From Globodera rostochiensis (Eukaryota > Nematoda > Chromadorea > Rhabditida > Heteroderidae): 64,000 bases of DNA. Shown piece by piece: positions 23,001 through 31,014 of this stretch. The notes below the pieces were generated by a model. That model ran no database searches, was not told where the DNA came from, and was given only the letters and a program-made list of their open reading frames with translations. Position 1 is the first letter of the stretch. Each line of letters starts with the position of its first letter. A program made the translations under genes and the position numbers. The stretch lies in the NCBI GenBank assembly GCA_018350325.1, contig JAEVLN010000006.1:1812693-1876692 (forward strand), written 5' to 3'.

Positions 23001-26000
23001 TCTTTATATGCCATTAATTAGTTTCCTTCACAACCCTCTGGCTCCTTTGGGTTGCGTGTTAATCCGCTAACCCCGCGATATTTTGGTTGGGACTGAAATG
23101 TCTCGCTTTTGGGATCAGGTAGAAGGCGGCACGATCAAAGGGCGGCGGTACCCGGACGCTTTTGGCGGGACGATTCCAGCTTTTGGCCTGGTGGCGGTAA
23201 GTTCAAAGCCTCTGAGCCCTCCCATAGGTTTGGGTTTAATGTTGGTCAACGGACCCGGCCTGTCCAATAGGTTTGGGGTGGTGGCGGTAAGGTCAAAGAC
23301 CCCGACCCCTCCAATAGGTTTTGACTTGGGGCGGCAAGATCAAAGGATTTGACCCCTCCAATAGGTTTTGGCTTTGGGCGGCATAATCATAAACGACCCG
23401 CGAGTTTTTAGACCCGCGAGGTTTGTTTGGGACTGAATTAACCGCTCGCTTTTGGGCGGTGAGTTCAAAGGGCTGGACCCCTTCAATAGGTTTGGGTTTG
23501 GGCGGCATGGTCAAAAACGACCCGCGAGTTTTTAGACCCGCGAGGTACCCGCGAGGTTTTGACGCTATATGCTGCTCAAGGAGAAATAAAAATTTAATTT
23601 AATTTCGGCACAATTTTCACCGCCATTCTCCAGCAGCAGATGACTGTAATGACGGGCCTTGGCACAGCGTTTGGCCGCTACCGTACACAGACAAGCAGCA
23701 GTGCCGGTGCCGGTACCGGTACTGTAAGCGACTTGGCCAGTGGCACAGCGTTTGTGGGCCCAACGCTTGGCCATGCGATGAGTCTGCTGATGCCCCGGGG
23801 GAATGGGGGCGCGTCACGTGGAGCTGAGAGTCCGCCTCTCGCGCACAAAGTGTCGCAGTCCATCAGTGGGGTTTTTACAGTAAAATTGTGTAAAATAATA
23901 AAGAAACTGACTGATCAGCAGATCAAGAGTGATCAGGGGGTTCATTGAAAAAAATGTTTGATCAAAAATTGGCGAAATTTTACTCAAGATGAAGAAGCGT
24001 CGGATGATTTGCATGAAGAAGGTGAATCCAGCAGCGACATGGAGACGACCAGCTTGCTCAGTGCCAAAGATGCACCACCATCGGGCACCGTCAGCAAAAA
24101 GCATTCGGGCACTGTGCCAACGCCGGAGGGTATCGCCATGATCGACATGGAGGAGGAGCAGCACGAGCAGCAGCAGCAGATGGAGAAAGACAGCTTAAAA
24201 AAGAGTACCAGCATCCGGTCCAGGGTCGAATTGACGGGCCAAAACGGACCCGTGGTTGAATGACAAAATTTTTGGTTTTAAAATTCAAAAACAAAAATCA
24301 GGAAACTGGAACGCTAAGGCCTGTGCGAAAAGTTACCACAAATTTACCAATGGACCATTCGCCATCGCCTCAACCACCGTACACCCACCAAACCCATTAT
24401 CCTCCACAGCAAAACGACGCCTACAGTAATGCGATGGCCGACAATACCGTACTGTCTATCCACTAGTGATGCACGAGACCCAAAATTTCCCAATACTCGA
24501 GACTCGATACCGAGACCGAGACTTGACCCCGAGATTCGATACCGAGACCGAGACTTGACCCCGATACTCGATACCGAGACTTCACCCCGATACTCGATAC
24601 CGAGACCGACCAAAAACTCGAGACTTTTCTCGAGTCGATACTCGATACCGAGACTCTCGTGCATCACTACTATCCACCATTGGTGGGCACAAATATAAAT
24701 TAAACAAAAAGTTTTCAGCCAATGAACCTGGAAAACCCATTGGTGGCCAACGTGGCGTGTGTTGAGCCGCTGAAGCAGTGGGCCCAACAAATGTTGGAAC
24801 GGCAGCGCGAGTTGGAGCGCCAGATGGGACTGAATGCTGCGGCGCGCAAACGGCACGGTGGCAAGGGCCCAGCACCGCTGCACACACGGCGCTCAACCTC
24901 GTACCAGTCAATGGCGGATTTATACGGTAAGATAATGGGCGAGTTTATACAATTACGGTAAAAAATGGCGCATACGGTAATAAATAGTGGGAATTTATAC
25001 GGTAAAAAAATGGCGCATTTATACGGTAATAAATAGGGGAATTTATACGGTAATAAATGGGCGAATTTATACGGTAAGAAAATAGGCGAATTTATGCGGT
25101 AAGAAAAATGCGCGAATCGGGCCGGATTATCCCGGTTTTTGGAATCCCGATCCCGGTCCCGGTTAATTTTGTCTCACCATTGACCATTACAAAAAAATTT
25201 TTCCGCTATTGTCAATCCCGATTAATCCCGATCCCGGTTTTAAAAAAAGCGAAATCCCGATCCCGGTCCCGATTCAACATGCTGATCCCGATCCCGGCTT
25301 TCACGATCCCGGTCAATCCCGATCCCGGTTTTTACCAAAAATCCCGATCCCGGCCAACTCTAATTTTGTGTGAAATGGGGCGGCAATATCATAAAGGAAT
25401 TTTTATTTACTTATACAATAAGAAAAGTAAATGTTTTTTTTTTAAATTTTTTTAGCCGCCTCAATGTTGCCGACACCAGCGGAGCCCGCGGCGTTTGGTG
25501 GCGGCGGCGGTGGCACTTCATCCGCTGGCGGCACCGCTCCGACGGACACCGGCACAACGCTGGCGGAGGCCAGTGCCACGTTGGCCGCGCTGCATCCGCA
25601 AGTGCAGCGGAATTTGGCCGAAATTGAATACGATTGGTACTGTTTTTAACGGGTTTCATAAATTGTCGTAATTTAAAATTTTAGAAAATCAGAGGACCGC
25701 TTTCTTTTTAAGTTCTGATCATTTTTTAGACTCCATTAGCCTAAAGTTCATTTTTTAAAAAAATCTGATCATTGATTTTTAGACCCTATTGGCCATAATT
25801 TTATTTTAAATTATTTGGCATTCTGTTGAACGTATTTTCTCTGTTTGCTTCTAATTTATAGGCCTACGTAATTTTATTTTTACAAATTTGTAGGCCTTGA
25901 ATTTTCCCCGAAATTCAGGCTTGCTGCCGTGGTGGAACGAATGTTTTTGATACTGTTTTGGTGAGGAGTACAAAATAGAGACCGGAGACTTGGACCCAAA

Positions 26001-26496
26001 CCCAAAACCAAAAAATTTTTTTGGAATTTTTTGGGTTGACAAAACCCAAAATTCTGTACAAAAAACCCAAAACATTTTTTGGTTTTGGGTTTTGGGTCCG
26101 GTCTCTAGTACAAATGTATTATAGTTAATAAAAAATAATAGGCCCAAAATTTTAATTATATTTTAATTTTTGTAAAACTTGTTTTTTTGGTATGCATAAT
26201 TAAAAAAAATAAATTTGAAAATTAAAAATGGGTTTCTCTTATAAAATATTTTTTTTAGTTAAAAAATCAATTTTATTAAAAAAAATTGCAGCACATTATT
26301 TTTTCTGATGTCTTTCGGCATCAACGGAATTGGCCTCTACTACTGGTACTTCTTCTTTGATAAACCTTTGCAATGGTTCAAGTTGCCGAATATCTTTCTG
26401 AACAATGCATCCCACTTTCTGCCAGTCCGTTTTCATACTGGCTTTCAAGGTCAGCAACTATCCCATTTCGGAAACAAATTGGTTTTTAAAAAATGA
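8059..26496 (+). CDS. Nicotinic acetylcholine receptor-like alpha-type subunit, interrupted by a Maverick in an intron
   Basis: The exons, chosen by matching phases and GT-AG, are 8059-8248, 8545-8674, 9109-9202, 10445-10522, 10803-10880, 10960-10997, 11060-11129, 11730-11925, 12357-12394, 12449-12536, 12790-12872, 12919-13030, 13401-13454, 14228-14334, 14490-14678, 23634-23865, 23989-24251, 24302-24448, 24719-24926, 25456-25636 and about 26294-26496. The product begins with a signal peptide. It shows VWIPDTTLYNS, a Cys-loop with 13 residues between cysteines (C-MLDLRFFPFDIQH-C), and the vicinal pair HCCE of alpha-type subunits. M1 contains RRPLFYLVNLIIP. The M2 start DEKISLGITTLLSMSILIF carries the Glu expected of a cation channel, and M3 follows. 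The M3-M4 loop is very long (about 440 residues, Gln/Gly/Ser-rich). M4 is LFFLMSFGINGIGLYYWYF. The junction into the M4 exon is unresolved: a candidate exon near 25673 (E-D-R-F-L-F) would create a stop. The nematode subfamily cannot be assigned by eye. Confidence 0.85.
9358..10330. repeat. 30-bp minisatellite in a receptor intron
   Basis: About 31 tandem copies of a 30-base unit occur (TTTTTGACCCCGAGAAACTC followed by CGTCCCCGAC). There are point variants (CAAGAAAC, CTCTGTCC) and a few 2-5 base deletions. The array fills most of the intron between the exons ending at 9202 and starting at 10445. Because the unit is divisible by three it is open in several frames, but those frames are not genes. 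Confidence 0.9.
11500..11660. repeat. Degenerate TTAGGC-like palindromic repeat
   Basis: The stretch consists of variants of CTTAGGCTAA and its complement (for example GCTTAGGCTAGCCTAGGCTT). It lies inside a receptor intron. TTAGGC is the nematode telomere unit, but the array here is irregular and switches strand. A MITE-type interior is as likely as an old telomeric insertion. Confidence 0.45.
11965..12120. mobile_element. GGGACCGGGATT-type repeat element
   Basis: The sequence reads GAGTAGGTAGGGACCGGGAT at the left, contains repeated GGGACCGGGATTTTTTGGGA, and closes with CAGTCCCGGTCCCGAGAGCT and CTACTC. The two ends are inverted copies of each other. It belongs to the same repeat family as 13610-14165, 31480-31530, 40190-40365 and 47375-47555. 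Confidence 0.5.
13610..14170. repeat. 25-bp minisatellite in a receptor intron
   Basis: About 22 copies of a 25-base unit (GGGACCGGGATTCTTGGGAA followed by AACTC) occur with T/C, A/G and one- to two-base variants. They sit in the intron between exons ending at 13454 and starting at 14228. The unit is the terminal word of the GGGACCGGGATT element family, so the array probably arose by expansion within such an element (inference). Confidence 0.85.
14758..16132 (+). repeat. Left terminal inverted repeat of Maverick
   Basis: It is the reverse complement of 22081-23576, with few differences. It is about 120 bases shorter because one of two near-identical blocks (CGCGGGTCT-AAAACTCGCGGGTCGTTT type) has been lost near 14810. 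Subrepeats of AAAACCTATTGGAGGGGTC occur near the tip. The inner boundary lies inside the TBP-like reading frame, at ACAAATTTTC. Confidence 0.9.
15229..15450. repeat. TATGACAAA iterons in the left inverted repeat
   Basis: Roughly fifteen variants of TATGACAAA or TATGACTA are spaced every 10-20 bases. They are mirrored in the right repeat at about 22760-22985. The function is unknown; iterated sites near the ends of a protein-primed element could bind a replication or transcription factor (inference). Confidence 0.65.
15823..16215 (-). CDS. TATA-binding-protein-like protein, left copy (N-terminally truncated)
   Basis: The frame reads outward toward the left tip. From about 16212 it matches the TBP core. 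TALLWESGKIICLGTKN corresponds to the end of the first TBP repeat (TALIF-SGK--C-GAK). Then come a KFVEIIK helix, an NVVTSFNFG strand, and the second repeat hallmark S-F-Y-E-P-E-I-F-C-G-L-N-Y followed by LTALIFWTGKVVITGGKN and a final helix ending MPYL. Both second-repeat intercalating Phe positions are kept (EIF, LIF), while the equivalent position in the first repeat is Trp (LLW). About 55 residues of the first repeat are missing, because PolB coding sequence starts at 16201 on the other strand. Some large DNA viruses are known to encode TBP-like proteins; I do not know of one in Mavericks. Origin from host or virus is open. Confidence 0.8.
   Translation of the reverse strand, partial: ESTALLWESGKIICLGTKNLEDCEKAIRKFVEIIKFSGCPSVFYTGHLIENVVTSFNFGREIDLNEFRKIRSKNSFYEPEIFCGLNYKRGKRLTALIFWTGKVVITGGKNIEEIHEMYYHIMPYLKMSQK
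16201..19553 (+). pseudogene. polB: Protein-primed family B DNA polymerase (Maverick type), C-terminally truncated
   Basis: The exons are about 16201-16582, 16656-16863, 16914-17472, 17521-19161 and 19212-19553, all in phase. The N-terminal region contains FGVSLTGAGLGYPVYLPYRP, then a cysteine-rich zinc-binding stretch (residues coded at 17095-17430). The exonuclease domain shows motif I (WDSET at the 17521 junction), motif II (HNAGRFDGHF) and motif III (YCRND). The polymerase domain shows motif A (DIVSLYPAVN) and motif B (KLMLNSLWGKF). The frame stops at 19553 before any DTD-type motif C. The following DNA is an Argonaute fragment on the opposite strand, so the catalytic C-terminus has been lost and the enzyme should be inactive. 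Replication of element DNA is the family role. Confidence 0.9.
19531..19985 (-). pseudogene. Argonaute fragment with PAZ domain inside the Maverick
   Basis: The minus strand from about 19781 down to 19535 is open. It reads PLVTIHLRHNQFVSPDNITF, then GANRLFAYRGFLGVTVEQHL, then YSKHRVKLHYPQFPC and a closing FPLELLQKI. This follows the PAZ pattern of Argonautes (TVxQYF, RHKLxLxYPxLPC, YLPLExC). Just upstream (19925-19800), in a frame shifted by one across a T-run, is LIEILCEFNRCEPHELAQIL, like the linker before PAZ. A stop and the frame change show it is broken, and no PIWI domain follows. It abuts the truncated PolB at about 19540. Whether it is host-derived or was ever Maverick cargo cannot be told from this copy. 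Confidence 0.75.
20302..21183 (-). CDS. Maverick-associated KKM-motif protein
   Basis: This is an intact frame of 293 residues starting MMKFAKKMTLVPEAEYHALL. A KKM-x-LVPE start followed by a helical segment recurs in hypothetical proteins of polinton/adintovirus-like elements as I remember them, next to the pX-like protein as here. The middle is acidic and low-complexity. The C-terminus is basic (LFKPTLWARL), with a conserved-looking block around YKNVLRYLSGEEGDTPRGAK. The start ATG overlaps the stop of the preceding pX-like frame by four bases (ATGA). Function is unknown; a virion or core role is a guess from its neighbour. Confidence 0.65.
   Translation of the reverse strand: MMKFAKKMTLVPEAEYHALLNSLRGGDYLQNEKAMLDAKIMQNLQDPTISEDLKASRHSWLYKERRMIKRMVDNRPQRVVIVNQNPAPNVAPYLGVSQTNTQATEEPRKFIVPTKRLRREENESEEVDKNLRDENTREFIQSSLIEEEIPSELQSPVSSETSSIFQTPEKLRSTTIFHPKLLGDLFNYVSKNKDTFKITAMGKVQSNKNLPIDDSNYKNVLRYLSGEEGDTPRGAKFLKDRLLKDATIREMVDRSSAMWGKGKKVFIKDKPIKTTGTLQQKKKLFKPTLWARL
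21180..21602 (-). pseudogene. Adenovirus pX-like small core protein frame with internal stop
   Basis: The frame begins at ATG 21602 with a basic start (MTNMKNSRRKPRMTVKSVRI). It is cut by TAA at 21453-21455 and then continues in the same frame to 21180. The second part holds the recognisable pattern: ILAIVEICVNIL, a Q-K-Q-K-L basic stretch, YRAIAKSKSEKTARKAIQQG, then GSGIALGAILVPIL. This resembles the KxLL-QKGGFLPALL-P segment of pX-like proteins in polinton and adintovirus-type elements. There is no ATG after the stop. It is probably a nonsense-mutated gene, though readthrough cannot be excluded. Confidence 0.6.
22081..22387 (+). pseudogene. TATA-binding-protein-like protein, right copy (5'-truncated)
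   Basis: It is the inverted-repeat partner of the left copy, from KFVEIIKFSG onward to KMSQK. It differs by one Asp to Gly change and an in-frame 3-base loss (SFYEPE to SFEPE). It starts at the inner edge of the right repeat, directly after three copies of a TTCACCTATTTTATGTTCAC repeat (about 22000-22080). The TBP part encoded upstream in the left copy is therefore absent. The frame upstream is open through the repeats, but that is not TBP. Confidence 0.7.
22081..23576 (-). repeat. Right terminal inverted repeat of Maverick
   Basis: 1496 bp, the fuller of the two terminal repeats. Near the tip (23400-23560) it retains two blocks of GACCCGCGAGTTTTTAGACC, where the left repeat has one. The outer end GACGCTATATGCTGCT is followed by the target duplication CAAGGA. 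Confidence 0.9.
24464..24669. mobile_element. hAT-type MITE, TAGTGATGCACGAGA family
   Basis: The termini TAGTGATGCACGAGA and TCTCGTGCATCACTA are inverted. The flanks CTATCCAC (24456-24463 and 24670-24677) form a perfect 8-bp duplication. The interior is made of CGAGACCGAGACTTGACCCC-type short repeats. It lies in a receptor intron. Confidence 0.85.
24921..25110 (+). repeat. Tandem repeat reiterating an exon/5' splice site junction
   Basis: The exon end TTTATACG and donor GTAAGA at 24921-24932 are followed by about eight degenerate copies of a 24-28 base unit (ATTTATACGGTAATAAATGG). Each contains TATACGGTAA, so the true donor is followed by several near-identical decoy donors. Confidence 0.7.
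25976..26107. mobile_element. MITE with TAGAGACCGGA ends
   Basis: The inverted ends TAGAGACCGGA and TCCGGTCTCTA are flanked by GTACAAAA and GTACAAAT (7 of 8 matching). The interior is GGGTTTTGGGT-type repeats. It lies in the last region of the receptor gene, before the M4 exon. Confidence 0.65.
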
Positions 26497-26499
26497 TTG

Positions 26500-26955
26500 A
26501 CAATCAGGAAAAATAGTGGAAAATGGCCATTGCTGAGTGCACTCGCGATGAAATACTTATGTGCTCCATGCGGGTCGGTAGAGAGTGAAAGGCTTTTTTC
26601 CAAGGCGGGAATGATTTGCACAGATTTACGGAATCGATTAAAGCCGGAAAATGTTAGAAAGTTGTTATTTTTGAATGCAAATTTGCCTATTGTGAATTTT
26701 GATTATTGATTTGTAATCATTGTGTTCAATATAAAATAATGATTCGTTAAAAATTTTTTAAAAAATTTCTGTTCTGGTTTTCTGATTTACCAGAATTTCT
26801 GGTCGTTTTGGGCACCAGAATTCTGTTTTCTGATTTCTGATTTTTAAAAGGGGCACCAGAATTCTGATTTCTGGTTTCTGATTTTTTTTTATGCAACCAG
26901 AATTCTGATTTCTGGTTTCTGGTTTTTAAAAAGGCGACCAGAGCACATCCCTGTC
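26500..26955 (+). pseudogene. hAT transposase C-terminal remnant
   Basis: The frame at about 26512-26709 reads WPLLSALAMKYLCAPCGSVE, then SERLFSKAG and LRNRLKPENVRKLLFLNANL. This is the dimerisation domain typical of hAT transposases. It is followed by CTGGTTTCTGATTT repeats and ends with GGCGACCAGAGCACATCCCTG, a hAT-like terminus. No left terminus or upstream transposase domain is found, so it is a 5'-truncated remnant just past the receptor M4 exon. Confidence 0.8.
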
Positions 26956-26984
26956 ATAAATATGTTAAAAATAATACTATTTAT

Positions 26985-27788
26985 TAGGGATGCTCGGGAA
27001 TTGAAATTTACCGAGAATCGAGAACCGAGACCGAGACCGGGAAATGACACCGAGACTCGAGACCGAGACCCAAAAAAACCGAGAAATTTCTCGAATCGGG
27101 AACCGAGAATCGAGAAATTTCAAATTTTTTTCGAAATTCACTAAAAAAATATTAATTATAAGCTCCAAAAATTTTCAATAAATAATTTTACACTCAGGGC
27201 TGCCAACTGTCCTTATTTATAAGATTTTTCCTTATTTTCAGTAGAATTTTATTGAAAAAACGTCTGGGTTCGCGAAAGTTTTTTGAAGTTAGTTGAATTG
27301 TGAAGGCTTGGTGTAATTTTTTCCGACTAAAAAGATTTTTGAATTTCCATTTTTATTTCTGGAACAATTTTTGCCCGATTCCATTCCATCGTAACCGCCG
27401 GAAAAAAGAATTTAAAAAAAAAAATTAAAGTTTTAGTGAATTCAATTAGAAAATGTGCTTAAATTGCAAAAAAACATCATTTTTGTAAGATTTTGTTAGA
27501 TTTATTAAATAAAAGAATAAAATGATTTTAGGTAAGGTAATAGAACTAACGATAAATAAATTACTGGTTAGAATTAAACCACTGAGCCATATGACAACCG
27601 AGTACAAATGGTTTACAAAAGTATATAATTAAAGATTTTTTAAAATTGATTTGTCATTTATGCATTTTTTAAATCTTTCAAGCTCAGATTCTGTAATGAA
27701 TTCCACCAAAAATCCAATCTTTACCAGTGTAAAAAAGTCTCGTTTTCCGAGACTAAAAACCCGAGACCGAAAATCTCGAGCATCCCTA
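26985..27788. mobile_element. MITE with TAGGGATGCTCG ends
   Basis: The inverted ends TAGGGATGCTCGGGAAT and TCTCGAGCATCCCTA are flanked by CTATTTAT on both sides (26977-26984 and 27789-27796). The left part is CGAGACCGAGACC-type repeats. The middle has a tRNA A-box-like word on the minus strand (ATGGCTCAGTGGTTTAATTC at about 27575-27594). Confidence 0.8.
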
Positions 27789-28025
27789 CTATTTATATTC
27801 ACAATTATTATTTTTTTGTTTGTAAATATATTTTGCGGGTAAAATTGTATACATTTTTTTAAATAATTTTTTAGCGTTCAATTATCAGTTTTGATCGTTT
27901 GTCACGGTTGATTAAGTGTCACTAATGCAAATTGGTTTATAATAACAGTTGGCTGCGGCTGCAACTGCCTGAAAAATGGATAAATTTCTCTACACATTTT
28001 GGCCGCAAATGTCCTGGGCGCAAAT

Positions 28026-28147
28026 TAGGGTTGTCACCCCGACCCCGCAAATTTAGGCCATTTTTCGTGCTTTTCCTCGACCCCGAGGCTTCTAACCCCG
28101 AAAAACCCCGAATCCCATCCCCGACTCGGGGTTAGCATACACCCCTA
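28026..28147. mobile_element. MITE with TAGGGTTGTCACCCCGACC end
   Basis: The ends TAGGGTTGTCACCCC and GCATACACCCCTA enclose CCCCGA-type repeats. A second copy, reversed, is at 59759-59888. Both copies share the adjoining word AAGATGGCATC, so the true boundary may lie outside it. No duplication was found. Confidence 0.5.
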
Positions 28148-28217
28148 AAGATGGCATCCGTTGAGTGAAATTTGCAAATCTCTCAACAAATTGAGTAAAA
28201 AAATTCAAAAATTTACT

Positions 28218-28243
28218 CGGCGGCGCCTATCGGCACCGCCGAC
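28218..28243. repeat. Recurrent GC-rich hairpin GGCGGCGCC-TATC-GGCACCGCC
   Basis: A 9-base stem with a TATC/GATA loop is embedded in AT-rich DNA and followed by a C-run. The same hairpin occurs near 42058, 42706, 48796, 51066 (partial), 51838 (decayed), 54413, 57647 and 60695. It is usually next to CAAATCTCTTAACAAATTGA-type sequence and a homopolymer of C or G. Confidence 0.7.
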
Positions 28244-28342
28244 CCCACCCCCCCCCCCCCCACAAAAGTGAATAAAAATTCTCAAAAAATTTGTTTGACA
28301 AATTAGAAATTACTTTCAAAATTTAAGGGGCATTTTTAGGTC

Positions 28343-28682
28343 AGGAAGGCAAAATCACTCATATAGGCTTTTAAAATGACTAATTTGTCGATAGAAAATA
28401 AAAATTGGGAATTTAATCCGTTTTTGAACCGGTTCAAAATTTTGAAAATTAAGGAAAAACGACTTTTAAGTAAACCAAAGGCCGATTGTGGAAAATTTAG
28501 ACAGTAAGGTGGAAAATAGCAGCCAAAGTACCGCACACTAGACTACTCCGGCTTTTGTTACTTAAAAGTCGTTTTTTCTTAATTTTCAAAATTTTGAACC
28601 GGTTCAAAAACGGATTTAAATTCCTAATTTTTATTTTCTATCGACAAATTGGTCATTTTAAAAGCCTATATGAGTGATTTTG
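28343..28682. repeat. Large palindrome
   Basis: Arms of about 130 bases are near-perfect inverted copies (28345-28475 and 28553-28682). They include TTTTGAACCGGTTCAAAATT and CATATAGGCTTTTAAAATGA. They are separated by about 80 bases of non-repeated DNA. It looks like a foldback element; no coding is seen. Confidence 0.8.
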
Positions 28683-28870
28683 CCCATTTTTTAATCAATA
28701 TTTTGGCACTTTTTGGGTTTTTGGTCAATATTTTAAGTCAATATTTTGTCGTTTTTAGTCAATATAAATCTCGGCTCTAAACATAAGACACCAAAAAGTG
28801 TCAAAATAAAACAAAATGCCACGGAGGTTATGACAAATTCAATTTTCAATTAATTTAAGTCATCGTTTAG

Positions 28871-29282
28871 GTCCGATCAAGACGGGGCAGGAATTGTTGG
28901 ACTCGGCCCCTTGAATGGAATCAAATCGGAAAGTTTTGACAGCAACGTGGCCTTAAAATGGCTTCAAAAATATGCCTTTGGCGTTTTGTGTTGTCAGAAA
29001 ATTGAGTCAAAATTTGAAATGAAAGAAAATTTTAAAAATTTGCAAAATAATTTTTGCCAGCAATTGAAAAACGGCAAAAGCATTGAAGAAGCGGCGGTAA
29101 AAGTTGAAAGCTTGGCGCGAAAATTGATAGAAAATGTGGATAAGCAAATCGTACAACAAAATTTCAAAAAATTGGCATTACATTTCTCAATAGGAAAAAA
29201 ATTGAGAATAAATTGGGAAAACTATGGCCAGACGTTAATGGCCCTGACAAAGGGAAGGTCCCCAGGTGTCCACGGAGTTTAG
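28871..29282 (+). pseudogene. Secreted family 2 exon, copy Z (longest, frameshifted at start)
   Basis: After GTTTAG the exon begins like its siblings (GTCCGATCAAGACGGGGCAG). It has lost seven bases after TCGGCCCC, so its opening runs into a stop in the expected frame. From 28911 a frame of 123 residues stays open: NGIKSESFDSNVALKWLQKY, a cysteine pair (VLCC), then a helical charged stretch with ENVDKQIVQQNFKKLALHFS. The last residues (after TLMALTKG) come from a repeat shared with 59525-59605. No signal-peptide exon is seen upstream. Confidence 0.5.
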
Positions 29283-29330
29283 GGATGAAACTTGGCACAC
29301 CGATAGATCACCCCCAAACCAATCGAAGAA
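29255..29330. repeat. Dispersed repeat shared with 59525-59605
   Basis: The word GATGAAACTTGGCACACCGA with TCACCCCC and GGAAGGTCCCC recurs, reversed, near 59525-59605 with scattered substitutions. It supplies the 3' end of the copy Z reading frame. Its nature is unknown. Confidence 0.5.
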
Positions 29331-29457
29331 AGTAAACAAATTTATAATCAAATAAAAAGCATAAAATCGACTAAATTCTAAACCGAAAATCGCGAAATAA
29401 ATGAGTAAACAGCTCCAAATACACTTCATCCGTCAGTCACATCCATCACTTGGTCCG

Positions 29458-31014
29458 TCACAACTCGTTGTCCTAAAAATATTTTTGAGTTTTAAAAATA
29501 GCCAATTTTTAAAAACCGCGCAACAAAAAGGCACCGTAAATTACCTGCTGGATTTGAATGTACCGTACAATTTGACTATAACAGAAAAGTACCGTACAAT
29601 TTGTTTACAACAGAAAAGTACCGTACAATTTGTTTACAACAGAAAGTACCGTACAATTTGTTTACAACAGAAAAGTACCGTATATTACCTTGACTTTATA
29701 TGCCTTTGAGACCATTTGCTTGTCTTCCGCAACAGCCTTTTCTAATTCAGCACAGAAATCATCAGTGTCCAACTCCACATGTTCAAAGCGTACCAATAGT
29801 TTATATGCGGCACCATCAAACATGCCAATGTCATTTATAACCTTTTTTGCATTAATTTGGGCTTCTTTTTGTTTTTTTTGATCACTTTTGAAGGCTTTTA
29901 TGAAAATGTTTTTCAGTGGCCCGGGGCACAGTTCGTCCAGCTTTTTTGTGATAATGGCTTTTAATGGAGCCGTTTCTTCCATCGCCTTTTCACCCAAATT
30001 GTCCAACCTTTTACGGAAAGTCTAAATATATAAATTTATTTTTAAAGCAAAAATCAATTTACGTCTTTATCATTATTGCTTGTGAGTTGTCCGATCATTT
30101 TTTCAATTAGTTTCCATTCAACTTTAAAGTATTTGGAAAATTCCAAAAATCCGTCCCCATCATTGAGTGGTTGTTGTTCTGCAAGCCCAGCAATTTTTGA
30201 ATAAAATTCTGTCTCCAAAATTTTAAGTTTTGCGTTCAGAATGAGTGACTCAACAAAATCGACAAATTCTGGTGTGCCCGGCTCATAGCGAGGATTATTG
30301 CCCATTCCACTTGATAACAAGGAGTATTCTTTCGAAAAATAAGCGCCGTCACTATAAGAATTGTTTGACAATTTGACAAAATCCAAAAGTTTGTTTGTCA
30401 ATTCGAATCTTTTTTGAAATGTCCGGTAAAACTTTGTGAAAAGTTCCAGCTCAACCTCGAAGATGAACGTGTTGAACTCCTTGCCAATTCCGTTTGCAAT
30501 TGAACTTGTCTTGGCCACTAAGCTTTCCAAATATTTTTTGTTGTCCTCCCGTCCAGATTGTTTAAGTTCATTCAATATTTTCTTGCAATTGCCTATTGCA
30601 AGTCCCAAAGGTTTTTTTAGTCGACGATCCAAAAGTTCGTCCATTCCTTCGAGTGGAAATTTTTTCACGTCGTTAAGCAAGTCAGTCAAAGGCTTCTTGA
30701 TCATGTCATTAATATAGGTTGGATCTGTGTTAATTAACAACTCATTAATGAAAAATGCAAAAATTTGTAATTGTGCCTAGTGTGCTGATTTTGAAAAACA
30801 TTCGATACTATCCCTGTTTTAATTACAAATTAGGACAAAGCCAAGAATTTAACTAACCCAAAGAGATAAAGCCTGGCGAAAATGAAACGATACTGACATA
30901 AAACTGGCACGATTTCTCCCATTTTCCCAAAGTTGCCAAAGTTCCGCTTTGAAGAAGCGGACACAAAAGCATTATAAGCGTACAACGCAACATAATCAGT
31001 GCGAACATTTTCAT
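29458..31014 (-). CDS. Secreted family 1 protein, copy B
   Basis: The exons are 31014-30858, 30724-30063, 30021-29689 and 29472-29458, in matching phases. The signal peptide starts MKMFALIMLRCTLIMLLCPL. The mature start is shorter than in A (one CxxF-type cysteine region, KWEKSCQFY). Exon 2 begins DPTYINDMIKKPLTDLLNDV and carries RYEPGTPEFVDFVESLIL. Exon 3 has lost the middle Lys/Gln segment found in A and uses a CPGPLKNIFIKAF block shared only with E. Exon 4 encodes DNEL. It appears intact. The last intron has the GTACGGTAC-type array. Confidence 0.75.

Larger units (their letters stand above)
14758..23576. mobile_element. Maverick/Polinton-type element with 6-bp target duplication
   Basis: The element is 8819 bp with long terminal inverted repeats starting AGCAGCATATAGCGTCAAAA. 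It is flanked on both sides by CAAGGA (14752-14757 and 23577-23582), the 6-bp duplication expected of Mavericks; the 5'-AG terminus is also typical. It lies in a phase-0 intron of the receptor gene, with exons ending at 14678 and resuming at 23634. Cargo, left to right, is a TBP-like gene crossing the inner edge of the left repeat, PolB truncated before motif C, an Argonaute fragment, a KKM-motif protein, a pX-like frame, and the second TBP-like copy. No integrase, packaging ATPase, protease or capsid gene is visible, so it is probably non-autonomous. Confidence 0.9.
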
